Positions 26,992 through 36,623 of a DNA stretch of 64,000 bases are shown here, piece by piece (the first letter of the stretch is position 1; every line of letters begins with the position of its first letter). The DNA comes from Rhodospirillaceae bacterium (lineage in GTDB: Bacteria > Pseudomonadota > Alphaproteobacteria > MPNO01 > UBA2964). A model generated the notes under the pieces. The model was not told where the DNA came from. It did no database searches and saw nothing but the letters and a program-made list of their open reading frames with translations. The stretch covers positions 60,200 through 124,199 of the forward strand of contig PAPV01000020.1 in assembly GCA_002709075.1 (NCBI GenBank), read 5' to 3'. The translations under genes and the position numbers were made by a program.

Positions 26992-28191
26992 ATGCAAGTT
27001 TTAGCCGGGTTTTCGAAAAAAGAATCTCAAGCCATGAGCCTGATAGGATTAGCTCATATGCTAAGCCATATGTACATGCTTGCTTTCGCACCTTTGGCGG
27101 CTTCGGTTATGAATGATTTGCAGATCTCAGCCGTTGAATACGGCATAGCCTTAACTGCATTTGCAGCAGTAACCGGTATTTTTCAAACCCCAATGGGCCT
27201 GCTAGTAGAGCGCATTGGGGGGCGACCTGTGCTCATTTTAGGCTTATTGATGAATTCTATTGCATTTTGTCTCATTTCGTGGGTTGCAGTAAGTTATCTA
27301 TCTTTTATTACATTAATGGCTCTTGCTGGTATTGGTAATGCGGTATTTCATCCTGCGGATTACTCTCTTATAACGGCTAGCGTTAGAGAAGACCGCATTG
27401 GTCGCGCTTTTTCTATTCATACATTTGTTGGGCATTTAGGGTTTGTTGCTGGTCCTCTCCTCTCTGCTGGCTTGGAAGCAGTCGTAGGATGGAGAGATTC
27501 GATTGCAACCATCGGAATGATTGGTGTGGGTGTTTCGATAACTTTATTTGTTTTTGGATTTGTTATTTCAGAAGGAACGGAGATTAAAAAAGTAGTTTCA
27601 GTAGGTGACTGTCTTAGACAGCTTTTTACTTCGCGGCCCGTTGCTCTGTTTTTTCTTTTCTACATGCTTTCCTCCATGGCAAATTTCGGAATTGTTCAAT
27701 TCTCGGTACTTGCCTTTCAACCCTTATATGAAATGGAACGCGTGGTGGCTGTGGTAGCCCTTACTGTCTATCAAATTGGAACTATGGCCTTGGTTTTACC
27801 AGGCGGAGTTCTTGCGGACCGTAGTTCCCGTTATGACCTAATAATTTATTTTGGATTTGGTATATCTTCAATTTTGTTAATCATTATTGGAACTGGACTA
27901 CCTCCGTTTTGGCTTGTTGTAATACTAATTTGCTTGGCGGGTGCAATGCGGGGTGGAGTAAATGCGTCTAGAGATGTTGCCGTGCGCAAAATCTCTACTA
28001 GTATTCCAGTCGGGACATTGTTTGCTTTTGTATCAACTGGATTTTTGATTGGACAGGGCTTAGGAGGGGGCATATACGGGTATTTGTATGAGAACTTTGC
28101 ACCGAACTATATATTTTATGCGTCAGCAACCTTTTCCCTTCTGGGAATCGGAGCAGTTATGCTTAACAATGTTCTGAGTCCAATGCCATAA
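26992..28191 (+). CDS. major facilitator superfamily transporter
   Basis: A 399-residue MFS carrier with about 12 hydrophobic segments in two halves. The first loop shows the family motif in GLLVERIGGRPVLILGLLMNS, and the equivalent in the second half is PGGVLADRSSRYDLIIYFG. HMLSHMYMLAFAPLAASVMND at the N-terminus resembles carriers related to fosmidomycin resistance or cyanate transport. ATG at 26992 gives the expected length. The substrate cannot be told. Confidence 0.85.
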   Translation: MQVLAGFSKKESQAMSLIGLAHMLSHMYMLAFAPLAASVMNDLQISAVEYGIALTAFAAVTGIFQTPMGLLVERIGGRPVLILGLLMNSIAFCLISWVAVSYLSFITLMALAGIGNAVFHPADYSLITASVREDRIGRAFSIHTFVGHLGFVAGPLLSAGLEAVVGWRDSIATIGMIGVGVSITLFVFGFVISEGTEIKKVVSVGDCLRQLFTSRPVALFFLFYMLSSMANFGIVQFSVLAFQPLYEMERVVAVVALTVYQIGTMALVLPGGVLADRSSRYDLIIYFGFGISSILLIIIGTGLPPFWLVVILICLAGAMRGGVNASRDVAVRKISTSIPVGTLFAFVSTGFLIGQGLGGGIYGYLYENFAPNYIFYASATFSLLGIGAVMLNNVLSPMP

Positions 28192-28556
28192 AATATTAAC
28201 CGGTGAATATCTAACAAAGTTTTTAGAAAAAAACAAAAAAAAGATGGCTAACAAAGTTCGGTTTTTATAAACAAATCATCATTTTGGTGAGTGAAGTTTC
28301 ATTCAGGTAAATATGCGCAATCCAACAAATATCGAGGAAAAAAATAACCTTCGGTTATTTTGCAAATCAGCTTCCCTAAGGTCCTGTTTTTATGTTTTTA
28401 AAACTCGTCAATCCTTACTTGTTAGTGTTTTGAGCCTAATTTCCTACAAAAATTAATTATAGCTCTAAAAAGCTTGGGATAGTTTGCTCTGTTGCTGGTG
28501 GAAGAAGCCAATGATACTGTCACAGCTTTAAAAGTCATTAATTAGGATCAAATTCG
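28192..28556. other. intergenic region with a probable terminator
   Basis: About 365 AT-rich bases between the MFS gene and ubiD-like gene, with one hairpin (28341-28361) and the ubiD-like ribosome binding site (AGGATC). No coding sequence is seen. Confidence 0.5.
28341..28361 (+). terminator. possible intrinsic terminator
   Basis: AAAATAACC and GGTTATTTT form a perfect 9-bp stem with a TTC loop, ending in four T. It is AT-rich and lies 150 bases after the MFS stop, so its strength is doubtful. Confidence 0.4.
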
Positions 28557-30149
28557 ATGTCCACAAATTTTCGGGAGTTTGTCGAGGACTTGCGCCGTGA
28601 GGGGCAGTTAATAGAAATTACTAAAGCCGTTGATATCCGTCATATCGCTGCTTTGGTTGATCAGTCAGATAAGGCATTATTATTTTCTAATGTGTTAGGC
28701 TATGATATGCCAGTTGTATCTGGTCTTACAAATAGTCGAGATCGCCTTGCAATAGCGATGGGTTGTGATTTTCCTGAGATAGAGGCAAGGCTCCGTGAGG
28801 GAATAGATCATCCGATAGAGCCAAAGATTGTTAATTCTGGTCCGTCTAGAGATATACTCATCGAGGGACAAGATGTGGACCTATTTGATTTGCCTGTACC
28901 GCTATTCTCGGTTCGTGACGGCGGACCAATGGTTACCGCAGGAGTCACATTAGTTGAAGATAAAGATATAGGGTTAAACGCCGGTATTTATAGATTCCTG
29001 ATAAAAGATCGAAATACTACTGGTATCGATGTTGTAACGCCCAATAATTTACGCAAATTGGCAGAAAAAGCTCTGTCAAATAATGCGCCATTAGCTATTT
29101 CAATTAATATTGGCACTCATCCAGCAGAATTAATAACTGGCTGTTTTAAAGCTGCAGCAGGCGTGAGTGAAATAGCTATGTCAGGTGGTATGCGTGGAAT
29201 GCCAGTCAATCTTACTCCTTGCAAAACCATCGACGCGCCATGTATTGCCGATGCAGAAATTGTTCTAGAGGCAGAAATCTTACCAACGGGTTGGACTAAG
29301 CCTGAAGGTAGGTTTGGCGAATTTACAAGACTAATGGGGGGGCTTCACTGGAACCCACTTGTGCGTATAAAAGCGATTTCCATGCGTAAAAATCCTATTT
29401 ATTATGCCTTGCATATGCCATGGGAAAATATTTGGCCCTCTGGACCAATATATGAAGCTGCAGTCAAACGGGCTCTCCATGAGGCTGGTGTTACAACTTC
29501 TGCTGTTAACATTACGCCAGGTGGTTGTTGTCATTGGCATGCAGTTATTGCCATAAGCGGTTTGCCTGGTGATGGTAAGAATGCGATGTTAGCAGCATTA
29601 TCGGTTGCCGATATGAAGCATGTAACAATTGTCGACTCCGATATTGATGTATTTGATCCAATGGATGTGGAATGGGCTGTGGCCACGCGGGTTCAAGCAG
29701 ATCAGGATGTTTTAATTATTTCTGGTGCACGATCAAAGCCTCTCGATCCAAGCCTTACAATAGTTCCAGGAAAGATTCCTACTACAGCAAAAATGGGAAT
29801 AGATGCAACAATAAGCGACCATATTCCTCGAGAGCGTTACGAACGTATTTCTTATGCGTATGCTGACAATGTTAAATTGGAGGAGTTTATTGGAGAGGGA
29901 GGTCAAAAGTCACCCGTTCTGCACTTTTCAGAAAAACAAATAGACAATTTGGCAAAAAAGATTTCCGATCATTTAGCAAAAGAACCTCTTTATTACGCCG
30001 AGATCGCTGAGCATTTTGCAGGTGAAAAATTTCAAGTTGTAAGCAGGGCGCTTGGAAAATTACACGAGCAGGAAATATTGTGGCAGGATAAAGTTGGAAA
30101 GTTTTGTTTGAAAGATTCTAAATTTGCCGCTACCCGTCAGAAAAAATAA
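28557..30149 (+). CDS. UbiD-family prenylated-FMN decarboxylase with extra C-terminal domain
   Basis: UbiD enzymes (de)carboxylate aromatic or unsaturated acids using prenylated FMN made by UbiX. The catalytic triad is in place: R146 (GIYRFLI), E250 and E255 (PEGRFGEF), with spacings of 104 and 5, the same as R173-E277-E282 of Fdc1. Residues 1-445 are the normal UbiD fold. Residues about 455-525 form an added segment (ISDHLAKEPLYYAEIAEHF, VVSRALGKLHEQEILWQ) that looks like a small winged helix. No ubiX lies nearby. The start ATG has an AGGATC site. A catabolic substrate is more likely than ubiquinone synthesis, but this is inference. Confidence 0.9.
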   Translation: MSTNFREFVEDLRREGQLIEITKAVDIRHIAALVDQSDKALLFSNVLGYDMPVVSGLTNSRDRLAIAMGCDFPEIEARLREGIDHPIEPKIVNSGPSRDILIEGQDVDLFDLPVPLFSVRDGGPMVTAGVTLVEDKDIGLNAGIYRFLIKDRNTTGIDVVTPNNLRKLAEKALSNNAPLAISINIGTHPAELITGCFKAAAGVSEIAMSGGMRGMPVNLTPCKTIDAPCIADAEIVLEAEILPTGWTKPEGRFGEFTRLMGGLHWNPLVRIKAISMRKNPIYYALHMPWENIWPSGPIYEAAVKRALHEAGVTTSAVNITPGGCCHWHAVIAISGLPGDGKNAMLAALSVADMKHVTIVDSDIDVFDPMDVEWAVATRVQADQDVLIISGARSKPLDPSLTIVPGKIPTTAKMGIDATISDHIPRERYERISYAYADNVKLEEFIGEGGQKSPVLHFSEKQIDNLAKKISDHLAKEPLYYAEIAEHFAGEKFQVVSRALGKLHEQEILWQDKVGKFCLKDSKFAATRQKK

Positions 30150-30347
30150 AAGGGACGCCGTCAGATTCGTCGAAGTCACGTTATTGTCAAGTTTTAAATT
30201 AAGGAAATTTTTATAATTGGCTAGATTTTATTGCGGGTTGTCGTTTTTATAAATGTAAAAAGGTCAATGTAAATATATTTGATTTTTGTCACGCTACAAA
30301 GTTGCTAATTTAAAATTTTCTTTGCAATATTCCCGTGTTGGGAGAAG

Positions 30348-30863
30348 TTACTCGTCGAAAGCAATTAATGTTTTTAATGGTACTTGTAATTTGGTACGAC
30401 CTTTGAGAGACGTTAGCTCAGCTAAACAAGCTACGGCGCATATATCTACCTCGAGTTGTTTAACAAGATCAATCGCCGCAGTCATTGTTCCTCCTGTGGC
30501 AAAAAAATCGTCAATAATAATTGCACGCCCTCCTTTTTCCATTGCGTCAGCTTGGATCTCGATTGTATCAAATCCATATTCAAGTTGGTAACTATGTGAA
30601 ATGATTTTGCCCGGGAGCTTTGATTTCTTTCTAATCATCCCAACTCCACAATTTAATTTGTAAGCGATTGGGGCAGCAAGCAAAAAACCTCTGGCCTCTA
30701 CCCCAAATAACATATCCGCGTCATAATGTTTTATGGTATCTGCCATCTGATCGATTGCAGTTTTCCACGCTTCTCTATTTTTCATGAGAGTTGAAATATC
30801 GTAGAATAAAATTCCTTTTTTTGGAAAATCGGCTACAGTTCGAATATGTTTTTTTAAATCCAT
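30348..30863 (-). CDS. apt: adenine phosphoribosyltransferase
   Basis: Purine salvage: adenine + PRPP to AMP. The 171-residue protein has ADFPKKGILFYDISTLM, GVEARGFLLAAPIAYKL and the PRPP-binding loop IIDDFFATGGTMTAAI (about 118-133). One small departure is the DDFFATGGT form in place of the usual DDLLATGGT. ATG at 30863. It is convergent with the UbiD gene. Confidence 0.96.
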   Translation of the reverse strand: MDLKKHIRTVADFPKKGILFYDISTLMKNREAWKTAIDQMADTIKHYDADMLFGVEARGFLLAAPIAYKLNCGVGMIRKKSKLPGKIISHSYQLEYGFDTIEIQADAMEKGGRAIIIDDFFATGGTMTAAIDLVKQLEVDICAVACLAELTSLKGRTKLQVPLKTLIAFDE

Positions 30864-31018
30864 TTTTTCTCAAAATTTAGAAATTGACGTGAATTGAGTA
30901 TCTTTTTACTTGTGACAAGCAATTGACGCCAGACAATTCAAGGGGCATGGTAATAATAACAAAAAATATTCTTTGCAAGTCTATTAATTTAATAACTATT
31001 TACCTGTGAGGAGAGAAG

Positions 31019-32008
31019 ATGAAAGGTATAATGGCTTTAGGCGCTATAATTGTTGTAACAGCCGCGGTGTCATTGCCGGTTCAGGCAAACAGCAAGCGCA
31101 CATTTATCTCTATTGGGACTGGTGGTCCCACTGGAGTGTATTTTGCAACTGGAAACGCTATATGCCGACTTGTGCACAAAGAGGCAGCTGAGGGACGGAA
31201 ATCAGGCAGAAAACATGGCATTCGTTGTTCTGCCCCATCTACCGGCGGTTCTAATTATAATATTGGGCAAATCAAGCAGGGTGAGCTTGATTTTGGAGTG
31301 TCGCAGTCTGATTGGCAGTTTCATGCATACAACGGATCCAGTTCTTGGAAAGGTAAAAGATTTAAAAAACTAAGAGCGGTTTTCTCGGTTCACCCAGAGC
31401 CTCTGCATATAATTGTTGGAGGAAAATCAGGTATTACCGGTTGGGCTAGTCTTAAAGGTAAGCGAGTAAATATCGGTAACCCAGGTTCAGGCCAAAGGGG
31501 AACAATGGATTTCCTCATGAAGAAATATGGCTGGAAGAAAAGTATTTTTTCCGTTGCTTCTGAGTTGACTTCAAGTGAACAATCAAAAGCCCTGTGCGAC
31601 AGTAAAATAGATGCTTTTATTTATACTGTAGGTGTGCCAAATGCGGGCGTAGCCGCAGCAACTGATGGTTGTGGTGCCAAAATAGTAAGTTTTGATAATG
31701 ATCTTGCTAAAGGTCTGGTAAAAGCCCGTCCATTCTATGCATGGGCCACAATTCCAAAGGGCACATACAAAACTACAAATAAAGATGTGAAAACTTTTGG
31801 AGTAATGGCTACTTTTGTTTCTAGTGCAGCGGTTCCCCAAAAAACTGTGTATGAAGTAACAAGGGCGGTTATGGAAAATATTGAGGATTTCCGAAAGCTA
31901 CATCCCGCGTTCCGTAATCTTAATGCAAAGGATATGATTTCCAATGGGCTATCTGCGCCAATACATGCCGGCGCGATGAAATACTATAAAGAAAAAGGTT
32001 GGAAGTAG
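31019..32008 (+). CDS. TAXI-family TRAP transporter solute-binding protein
   Basis: Periplasmic receptor of a TAXI-type TRAP transporter. Signal peptide at residues 1-23 (ending PVQANS), then the hallmark FISIGTGGPTGVYFATGNAICRLV, the central KGKRVNIGNPGSGQRGTMDFLM, and a C-terminal helix region. Length 329 is normal. ATG has a GAGGAG site. The fused permease follows after a hairpin, so the pair makes one uptake system. TAXI receptors often bind glutamate, 2-oxoglutarate or other carboxylates; the ligand here is unknown. Confidence 0.92.
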   Translation: MKGIMALGAIIVVTAAVSLPVQANSKRTFISIGTGGPTGVYFATGNAICRLVHKEAAEGRKSGRKHGIRCSAPSTGGSNYNIGQIKQGELDFGVSQSDWQFHAYNGSSSWKGKRFKKLRAVFSVHPEPLHIIVGGKSGITGWASLKGKRVNIGNPGSGQRGTMDFLMKKYGWKKSIFSVASELTSSEQSKALCDSKIDAFIYTVGVPNAGVAAATDGCGAKIVSFDNDLAKGLVKARPFYAWATIPKGTYKTTNKDVKTFGVMATFVSSAAVPQKTVYEVTRAVMENIEDFRKLHPAFRNLNAKDMISNGLSAPIHAGAMKYYKEKGWK

Positions 32009-32026
32009 AAGTAATTTTGAGTCTTA

Positions 32027-32050
32027 GGCCGTCGTGTTATCACGACGGCC
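32027..32050 (+). terminator. hairpin between TAXI receptor and permease (likely attenuator)
   Basis: GGCCGTCGTG and CACGACGGCC form a perfect 10-bp GC-rich stem with a TTAT loop, 18 bases after the receptor stop. The following bases GTTTCTGCTTT are only moderately T-rich, so readthrough into the permease is likely. This would give more receptor than permease. Confidence 0.65.
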
Positions 32051-32069
32051 GTTTCTGCTTTGACAAAAC

Positions 32070-34439
32070 TTGCACCAGATTTTTGAAAACACCAAAAATG
32101 ATCTAGATGGTTCGTTGAGTCTGGATTCTGATGAAAGACATGTTCCCCTGTTTGGGAACAGTGGCTATGCAATCCTTGGGTTTATTGCTTTTGTATGGTC
32201 TATTTTTCAGCTTTGGATTGCATCTCCATTTCCTTTTCTGTTTGGTTTTGCAATCGTTTCCGAAATTCCCGCCCGCGCAATTCATTTATGCTTCGCCCTC
32301 GTGTTGTGTTTTTTATTGGTACCTTGCACTTCTCAGAGTCCTTCGAAGATAATTCCTTATTATCATCTGGTATTAGTGATTCTTTCAATCTGCGTAACAT
32401 TATATCTTTTTGTATTTCAGGGAGAAATTACAAGACGAGTTGGAGTTCTTTTATCGATAGAAGTTGCAGGAAATCTAATACCAGTTGAAGCAATTATAGG
32501 TGGAATTGGTATTTTGACTCTTTTGGATGCTACCCGGCGGGTAATAGGTTTTCCACTTGTAATTATCTGTTGTGCATTCATTGTTTTTTCCTTGTTTGGC
32601 CAGTCAATGCCAGATTTGATTGCTCATAAAGGTGTTTCCTTAGAAAGACTGATCGGCTATCAGTGGTTTACCGGAGAAGCAATCTTTGGAATACCCATAG
32701 ATGTTTCTGTGAGTTTTGTATTTTTGTTTGTTTTGTTTGGAGCATTGCTTGAAAAAGCAGGAGCAGGAAAATATTTCTTAGATCTTGCATTTTCAATGGT
32801 AGGTCAGTTTCGAGGTGGTCCAGCTAAGGCGGCTATAATTGCATCAGGAATGAATGGAGCTATCTCTGGTTCATCTGTTGCAAATGTGGTTACAACCGGT
32901 ACGTTCACGATACCTGTAATGCGTGAAACAGGGATACCTGCGGTAAAGGCGGCGGCGATAGAAGTTGCGGCTTCGACGAACGGTCAAATCATGCCCCCAA
33001 TTATGGGCGCCGCTGCTTTTATTATGGCGGAGACAATTGGCATTTCATACTTTGAAGTTGTTTCTGCAGCTTTTATTCCAGCACTTATCAGTTATCTGGC
33101 GCTTCTCTACATATCTCATCTTGAGTCGGTAAAACTTGGTCTAACTGGCTTGCCAAAACATAGGCTTTCACAATTCTGGCCAACTTTTATCGGAGGAATA
33201 CATTTTTTATTGCCAATTGCTGTGCTTGTTTGGTTGTTGATGGTGGAACGTTGGAGTGCCGGTAGTGCTATTTTTTACTCAATTATTTTGCTGATGATAA
33301 TCATTGTTTTTCAGCGTGTTTTTCAGAAAAATAAAAGTACTAAGATTTGTTACAGGTCGGCGATGTTAGCTGGACTAAGCGATGTGTACGGCGGATTAAT
33401 CACTGGTGCCCGAAACATGATGCGTATTGCGATAGCTGTAGCTGCTGCGGGTATAATTGTGGGTTCTGTAGCGGCCACTGGATTAAATAATGCTATGGTT
33501 GGGGTTATTGAGGCAGCAAGTGGTGGGAATGTATATCTTCTTCTCATTCTTACAGCTATTTTGTGTGTAATTCTAGGTATGGGTTTGCCAACTACTGCAA
33601 ACTATTTAGTGGTTGCATCGCTTTTAGCAGGCGTATTAGTTGAACTTGGAGCAGCAGCAGGATTGGTTCTCCCGTTGATAGCCATACATTTATTTGTTTT
33701 TTATTTCGGACTATTGGCGGACTCAACACCACCGGTTTGTGTTGCTGCATTTGCTGCATCAGCAATCTCGCGTTCTGAACCACTACTCACTGGTGTCCAA
33801 GCATTTTTTTATGATATTAGAACGGCTATTCTGCCGTTTATCTTTATCTTTAATACAGAGCTTTTGCTTATTGGAGTACAAAGCATTTGGCATGGAATGA
33901 CAATTTTTGTTGTCTCATTGCTTGCAATGTTATGCTTTTCATCCTTGACACAATGGTGGTTATTCGTGCGTTTGCGCTGCCATGAAGCACTTTGCTTGTT
34001 CCTTGCTATGGTAGGTTTATTTAGGCCCGATTTTGTTATGGACCAGATTTTCCCTAAATTTACTCCGATTGAAATTAGCCAAATTACTAGTTCGAATTTT
34101 ATCATCTCTAAAAATAAAAATATTCGTCTGCATATGGTTCGTCAAACAGATTATGGTGATCGTTTTAAACTTTTAGTTCTAAAAGGTGAAGGTAAGTCAG
34201 GGCTAAAATCTTTAGGTATAGAATTAGGAACGCCTGAAGGTGATCGTTATCCGATAGTGAATGTAGAGTTTAATAGTGTTGCAGATAACAAAAAAATCAG
34301 ACCTTATAGTGATTTTGTAATCTCGGTTGATTTGTCAAAATCGGGTCAACCAAAAAAAGAGTGGGTTTATTTGTTTGCCCTTACATTTCTTGGGTTATCT
34401 CTTGTTTCACAACTTCTGAGAAAAAAAATTAAAAGCTAA
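32070..34439 (+). CDS. TRAP transporter fused permease (4TM + 12TM) with C-terminal DUF3394 domain
   Basis: A 789-residue membrane protein joining the small (DctQ-like) and large (DctM-like) TRAP subunits. After about 30 soluble residues there are several N-terminal helices, and the DctM half has GGPAKAAIIASGMNGAISGSSVANVVTTGTFT and GLPTTANYLVVASLLAGVLVELGAA. A C-terminal soluble part (about 650-760, SKNKNIRLHMVRQTDYGDRF and on) and a last helix match DUF3394 of this family. TTG at 32070 is the only in-frame start after a stop at 32061. It works with the TAXI receptor just upstream. Confidence 0.92.
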   Translation: MHQIFENTKNDLDGSLSLDSDERHVPLFGNSGYAILGFIAFVWSIFQLWIASPFPFLFGFAIVSEIPARAIHLCFALVLCFLLVPCTSQSPSKIIPYYHLVLVILSICVTLYLFVFQGEITRRVGVLLSIEVAGNLIPVEAIIGGIGILTLLDATRRVIGFPLVIICCAFIVFSLFGQSMPDLIAHKGVSLERLIGYQWFTGEAIFGIPIDVSVSFVFLFVLFGALLEKAGAGKYFLDLAFSMVGQFRGGPAKAAIIASGMNGAISGSSVANVVTTGTFTIPVMRETGIPAVKAAAIEVAASTNGQIMPPIMGAAAFIMAETIGISYFEVVSAAFIPALISYLALLYISHLESVKLGLTGLPKHRLSQFWPTFIGGIHFLLPIAVLVWLLMVERWSAGSAIFYSIILLMIIIVFQRVFQKNKSTKICYRSAMLAGLSDVYGGLITGARNMMRIAIAVAAAGIIVGSVAATGLNNAMVGVIEAASGGNVYLLLILTAILCVILGMGLPTTANYLVVASLLAGVLVELGAAAGLVLPLIAIHLFVFYFGLLADSTPPVCVAAFAASAISRSEPLLTGVQAFFYDIRTAILPFIFIFNTELLLIGVQSIWHGMTIFVVSLLAMLCFSSLTQWWLFVRLRCHEALCLFLAMVGLFRPDFVMDQIFPKFTPIEISQITSSNFIISKNKNIRLHMVRQTDYGDRFKLLVLKGEGKSGLKSLGIELGTPEGDRYPIVNVEFNSVADNKKIRPYSDFVISVDLSKSGQPKKEWVYLFALTFLGLSLVSQLLRKKIKS

Positions 34440-34604
34440 CTAAAACGCGCAAACAAAAGAATTAAATTAAATTCAATTCACCTACGGGCGTCAAGAAGCT
34501 TAATTACGAGTAAACATCACATACAATTATATACTTAGAGCTTATTTCCTATAAGAACTTGAACAGAAATAGAAAAAATAATTTATCAAAAGTTGGTATT
34601 CTAT

Positions 34605-35168
34605 TTAAAATGGAAACCAGCTGTGTTCCTGATTATAATGGAGATAGCCTATGTTTGCACCTGCCCGCAGTCCTAACCCAGTCCGGATTGGAGCTAAAAC
34701 AATATTATTTATAGCTTGATAATTTAGACTAACGCCTGCTGCAAAATAGAGGCTTCCATCAACACCGGGAAAACGCCTATAGATGTCATCTGGACGTTCC
34801 AAGTTGTATACTAACGTCAATACTTTTGAGGCGTTTCCGCCAAAGTCATAGCCCACCGATGGTCCTTGCCAATAAATTTTTCTAGGTTCTTTATTTTTAC
34901 GATGTAATTTGCCTTCACCGTAGCGAAGTCCGACTACAAAAGCTCCCCCGAATTCTTCTCCCTCAATAAATGCATTTGGTTCACCATGATCAGCAAAAAC
35001 TCTTTCTATAGCTTTTGCTAGTCCGGCTGTTGTGGATCCAAAAAACCCCTTCGCACGCTGAAGTATTTCAATCTCAGAATATTCTTGAGAAATTGTTGTT
35101 TGAGAAAAAGCAGGGGGAATTGATAATACAATTATGACTAGGGAAGCGACAAAAAACAAACGTATCAT
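34605..35168 (-). CDS. DUF1134 family protein (EipA-like, envelope)
   Basis: A 187-residue exported protein of the alphaproteobacterial DUF1134 family; in Brucella the member EipA is needed for envelope integrity. Signal peptide 1-22 (ends PAFSQ). The mature part has the conserved ARKGFFGSTTAGLAKAIERVF-like segment, GEEFGGAFVVGLRYGEG, IYWQGPSVGYDFGGNASKVLTLVYNL, and ends with GANIGYLHYNQEHSWFPF. ATG at 35168. It sits between the TRAP genes and dinB with no obvious operon partner. Confidence 0.88.
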   Translation of the reverse strand: MIRLFFVASLVIIVLSIPPAFSQTTISQEYSEIEILQRAKGFFGSTTAGLAKAIERVFADHGEPNAFIEGEEFGGAFVVGLRYGEGKLHRKNKEPRKIYWQGPSVGYDFGGNASKVLTLVYNLERPDDIYRRFPGVDGSLYFAAGVSLNYQAINNIVLAPIRTGLGLRAGANIGYLHYNQEHSWFPF

Positions 35169-35206
35169 TTATAAACTCCCAAAAATTTTCAAAATCATTT
35201 GATAGC

Positions 35207-36499
35207 TTAGCCGGACTTTACCCGACTCGTCCTATGCATTCCACGTCCGCGTTTTATTGAAGCAGTTCCATATTTTTTCCGAATCGTTATGATTGTCTCT
35301 TCCGTTTTAAGTAACCTTTCGATATTTGGGTCTACTAAGTCAACCGGATCAGCAAGTGAGGCGTCACATAAATCAGATAGCCCAACACCAATTAAACGGA
35401 ATTCTGAACCTGTAACCTCCGATACTAAGAGATGAAACGCTTGTTGCCATATCTTTTCAGCTATTTGTGTAGGGTGTGTTAATTTTCGTCTCCTTGTTAT
35501 AGTCTGAAATTTAGAGGTTTTTAATTTCAAAATTACAACTTGTGCTGCAAAACCAGCATCACGTGTCCTCTCAGAAACTTTTTCACATAGAGACCACAAT
35601 AGGGGCTTTAGTGTCTTTATATCGTTAACATCTGAACTTAGGGTAACCTCGGCTGATATGCTTTTCCTTCTTCGATTGGGTGTAACAGGTCGATTGTCAA
35701 CGCCGTTAGCGTAGTTCCAAAGTTGCTTTCCAATCTTACCATATTGATCGGTTAAGAAACTTATAGATTGCCGCCTTAGAGCCCCAATACTAGTAATACC
35801 ATCGCGTTTTAATTGTTCTTGCAATGAGGGTCCAACACCTGAAATAATTTCTATCGGTTGGTGCTCTAAAAATTCAAGAGTCTCTTCAACTCCAATTACA
35901 GAGAAACCCCGAGGTTTATCCATGTTTGAAGCAATTTTTGATAAAAATTTATTGTGACTTAAACCGATGGAAACCGTTATGCCCACTTCTTTTTCAATTC
36001 GCAGGGCGAGTTTTGCAAGGGTCTGCGCGGCACCACCTTTGTGTAATGTTTCCGTACCTGTAAGGTCAAGAAAGGCTTCATCAATACTTATCGGTTCAAC
36101 AAGCGGGGTAATTTGAAGCATAAGAGTTCGGACTTTGTTCGCAACATCTTGGTATTTTTTTATGTCTGGGCGAATTAATATAGCATCGGGACAGAGTTTT
36201 TTGGCCTTCCAAATTGGCATCGCTGAACGGCAACCAAATCTTCTTGCAATGTAACAAGGCGAAGTAACCACACCACGATAAGTGGTCCCGCCGACTAGGA
36301 CTGGGTTCATTCTAAGTAGTGGATTATCGCGTTTTTCAACACTTGCATAAAATGCATCACAATCCACATGTCCGATCTTTAGATTATTTAACTCGGTGTG
36401 ACAGCGTGTTCTTGAACTCCCGCAACGCGGACATATATCCTGTGCAGTGTCTCTTTTGCCATTCTCAAGACAATCTAGGCAAATCCAATTATCCCTCAA
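35207..36499 (-). CDS. dinB: DNA polymerase IV (Y family) with N-terminal zinc ribbon
   Basis: Translesion polymerase. Residues 1-35 form a four-cysteine zinc ribbon (C7-x2-C10, C23-x2-C26). The palm starts at IGHVDCDAFYASVEKRDNP with the first catalytic Asp, followed by SIDEAFLDLT with the catalytic SIDE, then the thumb and little-finger domains. The added zinc ribbon is characteristic of alphaproteobacterial DinB. The start is TTG at 36499, the only usable codon upstream of the first cysteine pair. Length 430. No SOS box is evident by eye. Confidence 0.93.
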   Translation of the reverse strand: MRDNWICLDCLENGKRDTAQDICPRCGSSRTRCHTELNNLKIGHVDCDAFYASVEKRDNPLLRMNPVLVGGTTYRGVVTSPCYIARRFGCRSAMPIWKAKKLCPDAILIRPDIKKYQDVANKVRTLMLQITPLVEPISIDEAFLDLTGTETLHKGGAAQTLAKLALRIEKEVGITVSIGLSHNKFLSKIASNMDKPRGFSVIGVEETLEFLEHQPIEIISGVGPSLQEQLKRDGITSIGALRRQSISFLTDQYGKIGKQLWNYANGVDNRPVTPNRRRKSISAEVTLSSDVNDIKTLKPLLWSLCEKVSERTRDAGFAAQVVILKLKTSKFQTITRRRKLTHPTQIAEKIWQQAFHLLVSEVTGSEFRLIGVGLSDLCDASLADPVDLVDPNIERLLKTEETIITIRKKYGTASIKRGRGMHRTSRVKSG

Positions 36500-36623
36500 T
36501 AAAAATTAACCTTATTTTTCTCTCTCATTCCAAAATTTTAATAGAAAAAAGATTTAAAAGAAACAGTATACGTAAATCAAAAAAACTCGTTAAACCAAAT
36601 TATTATTCGAAAATAGGCCTTTT

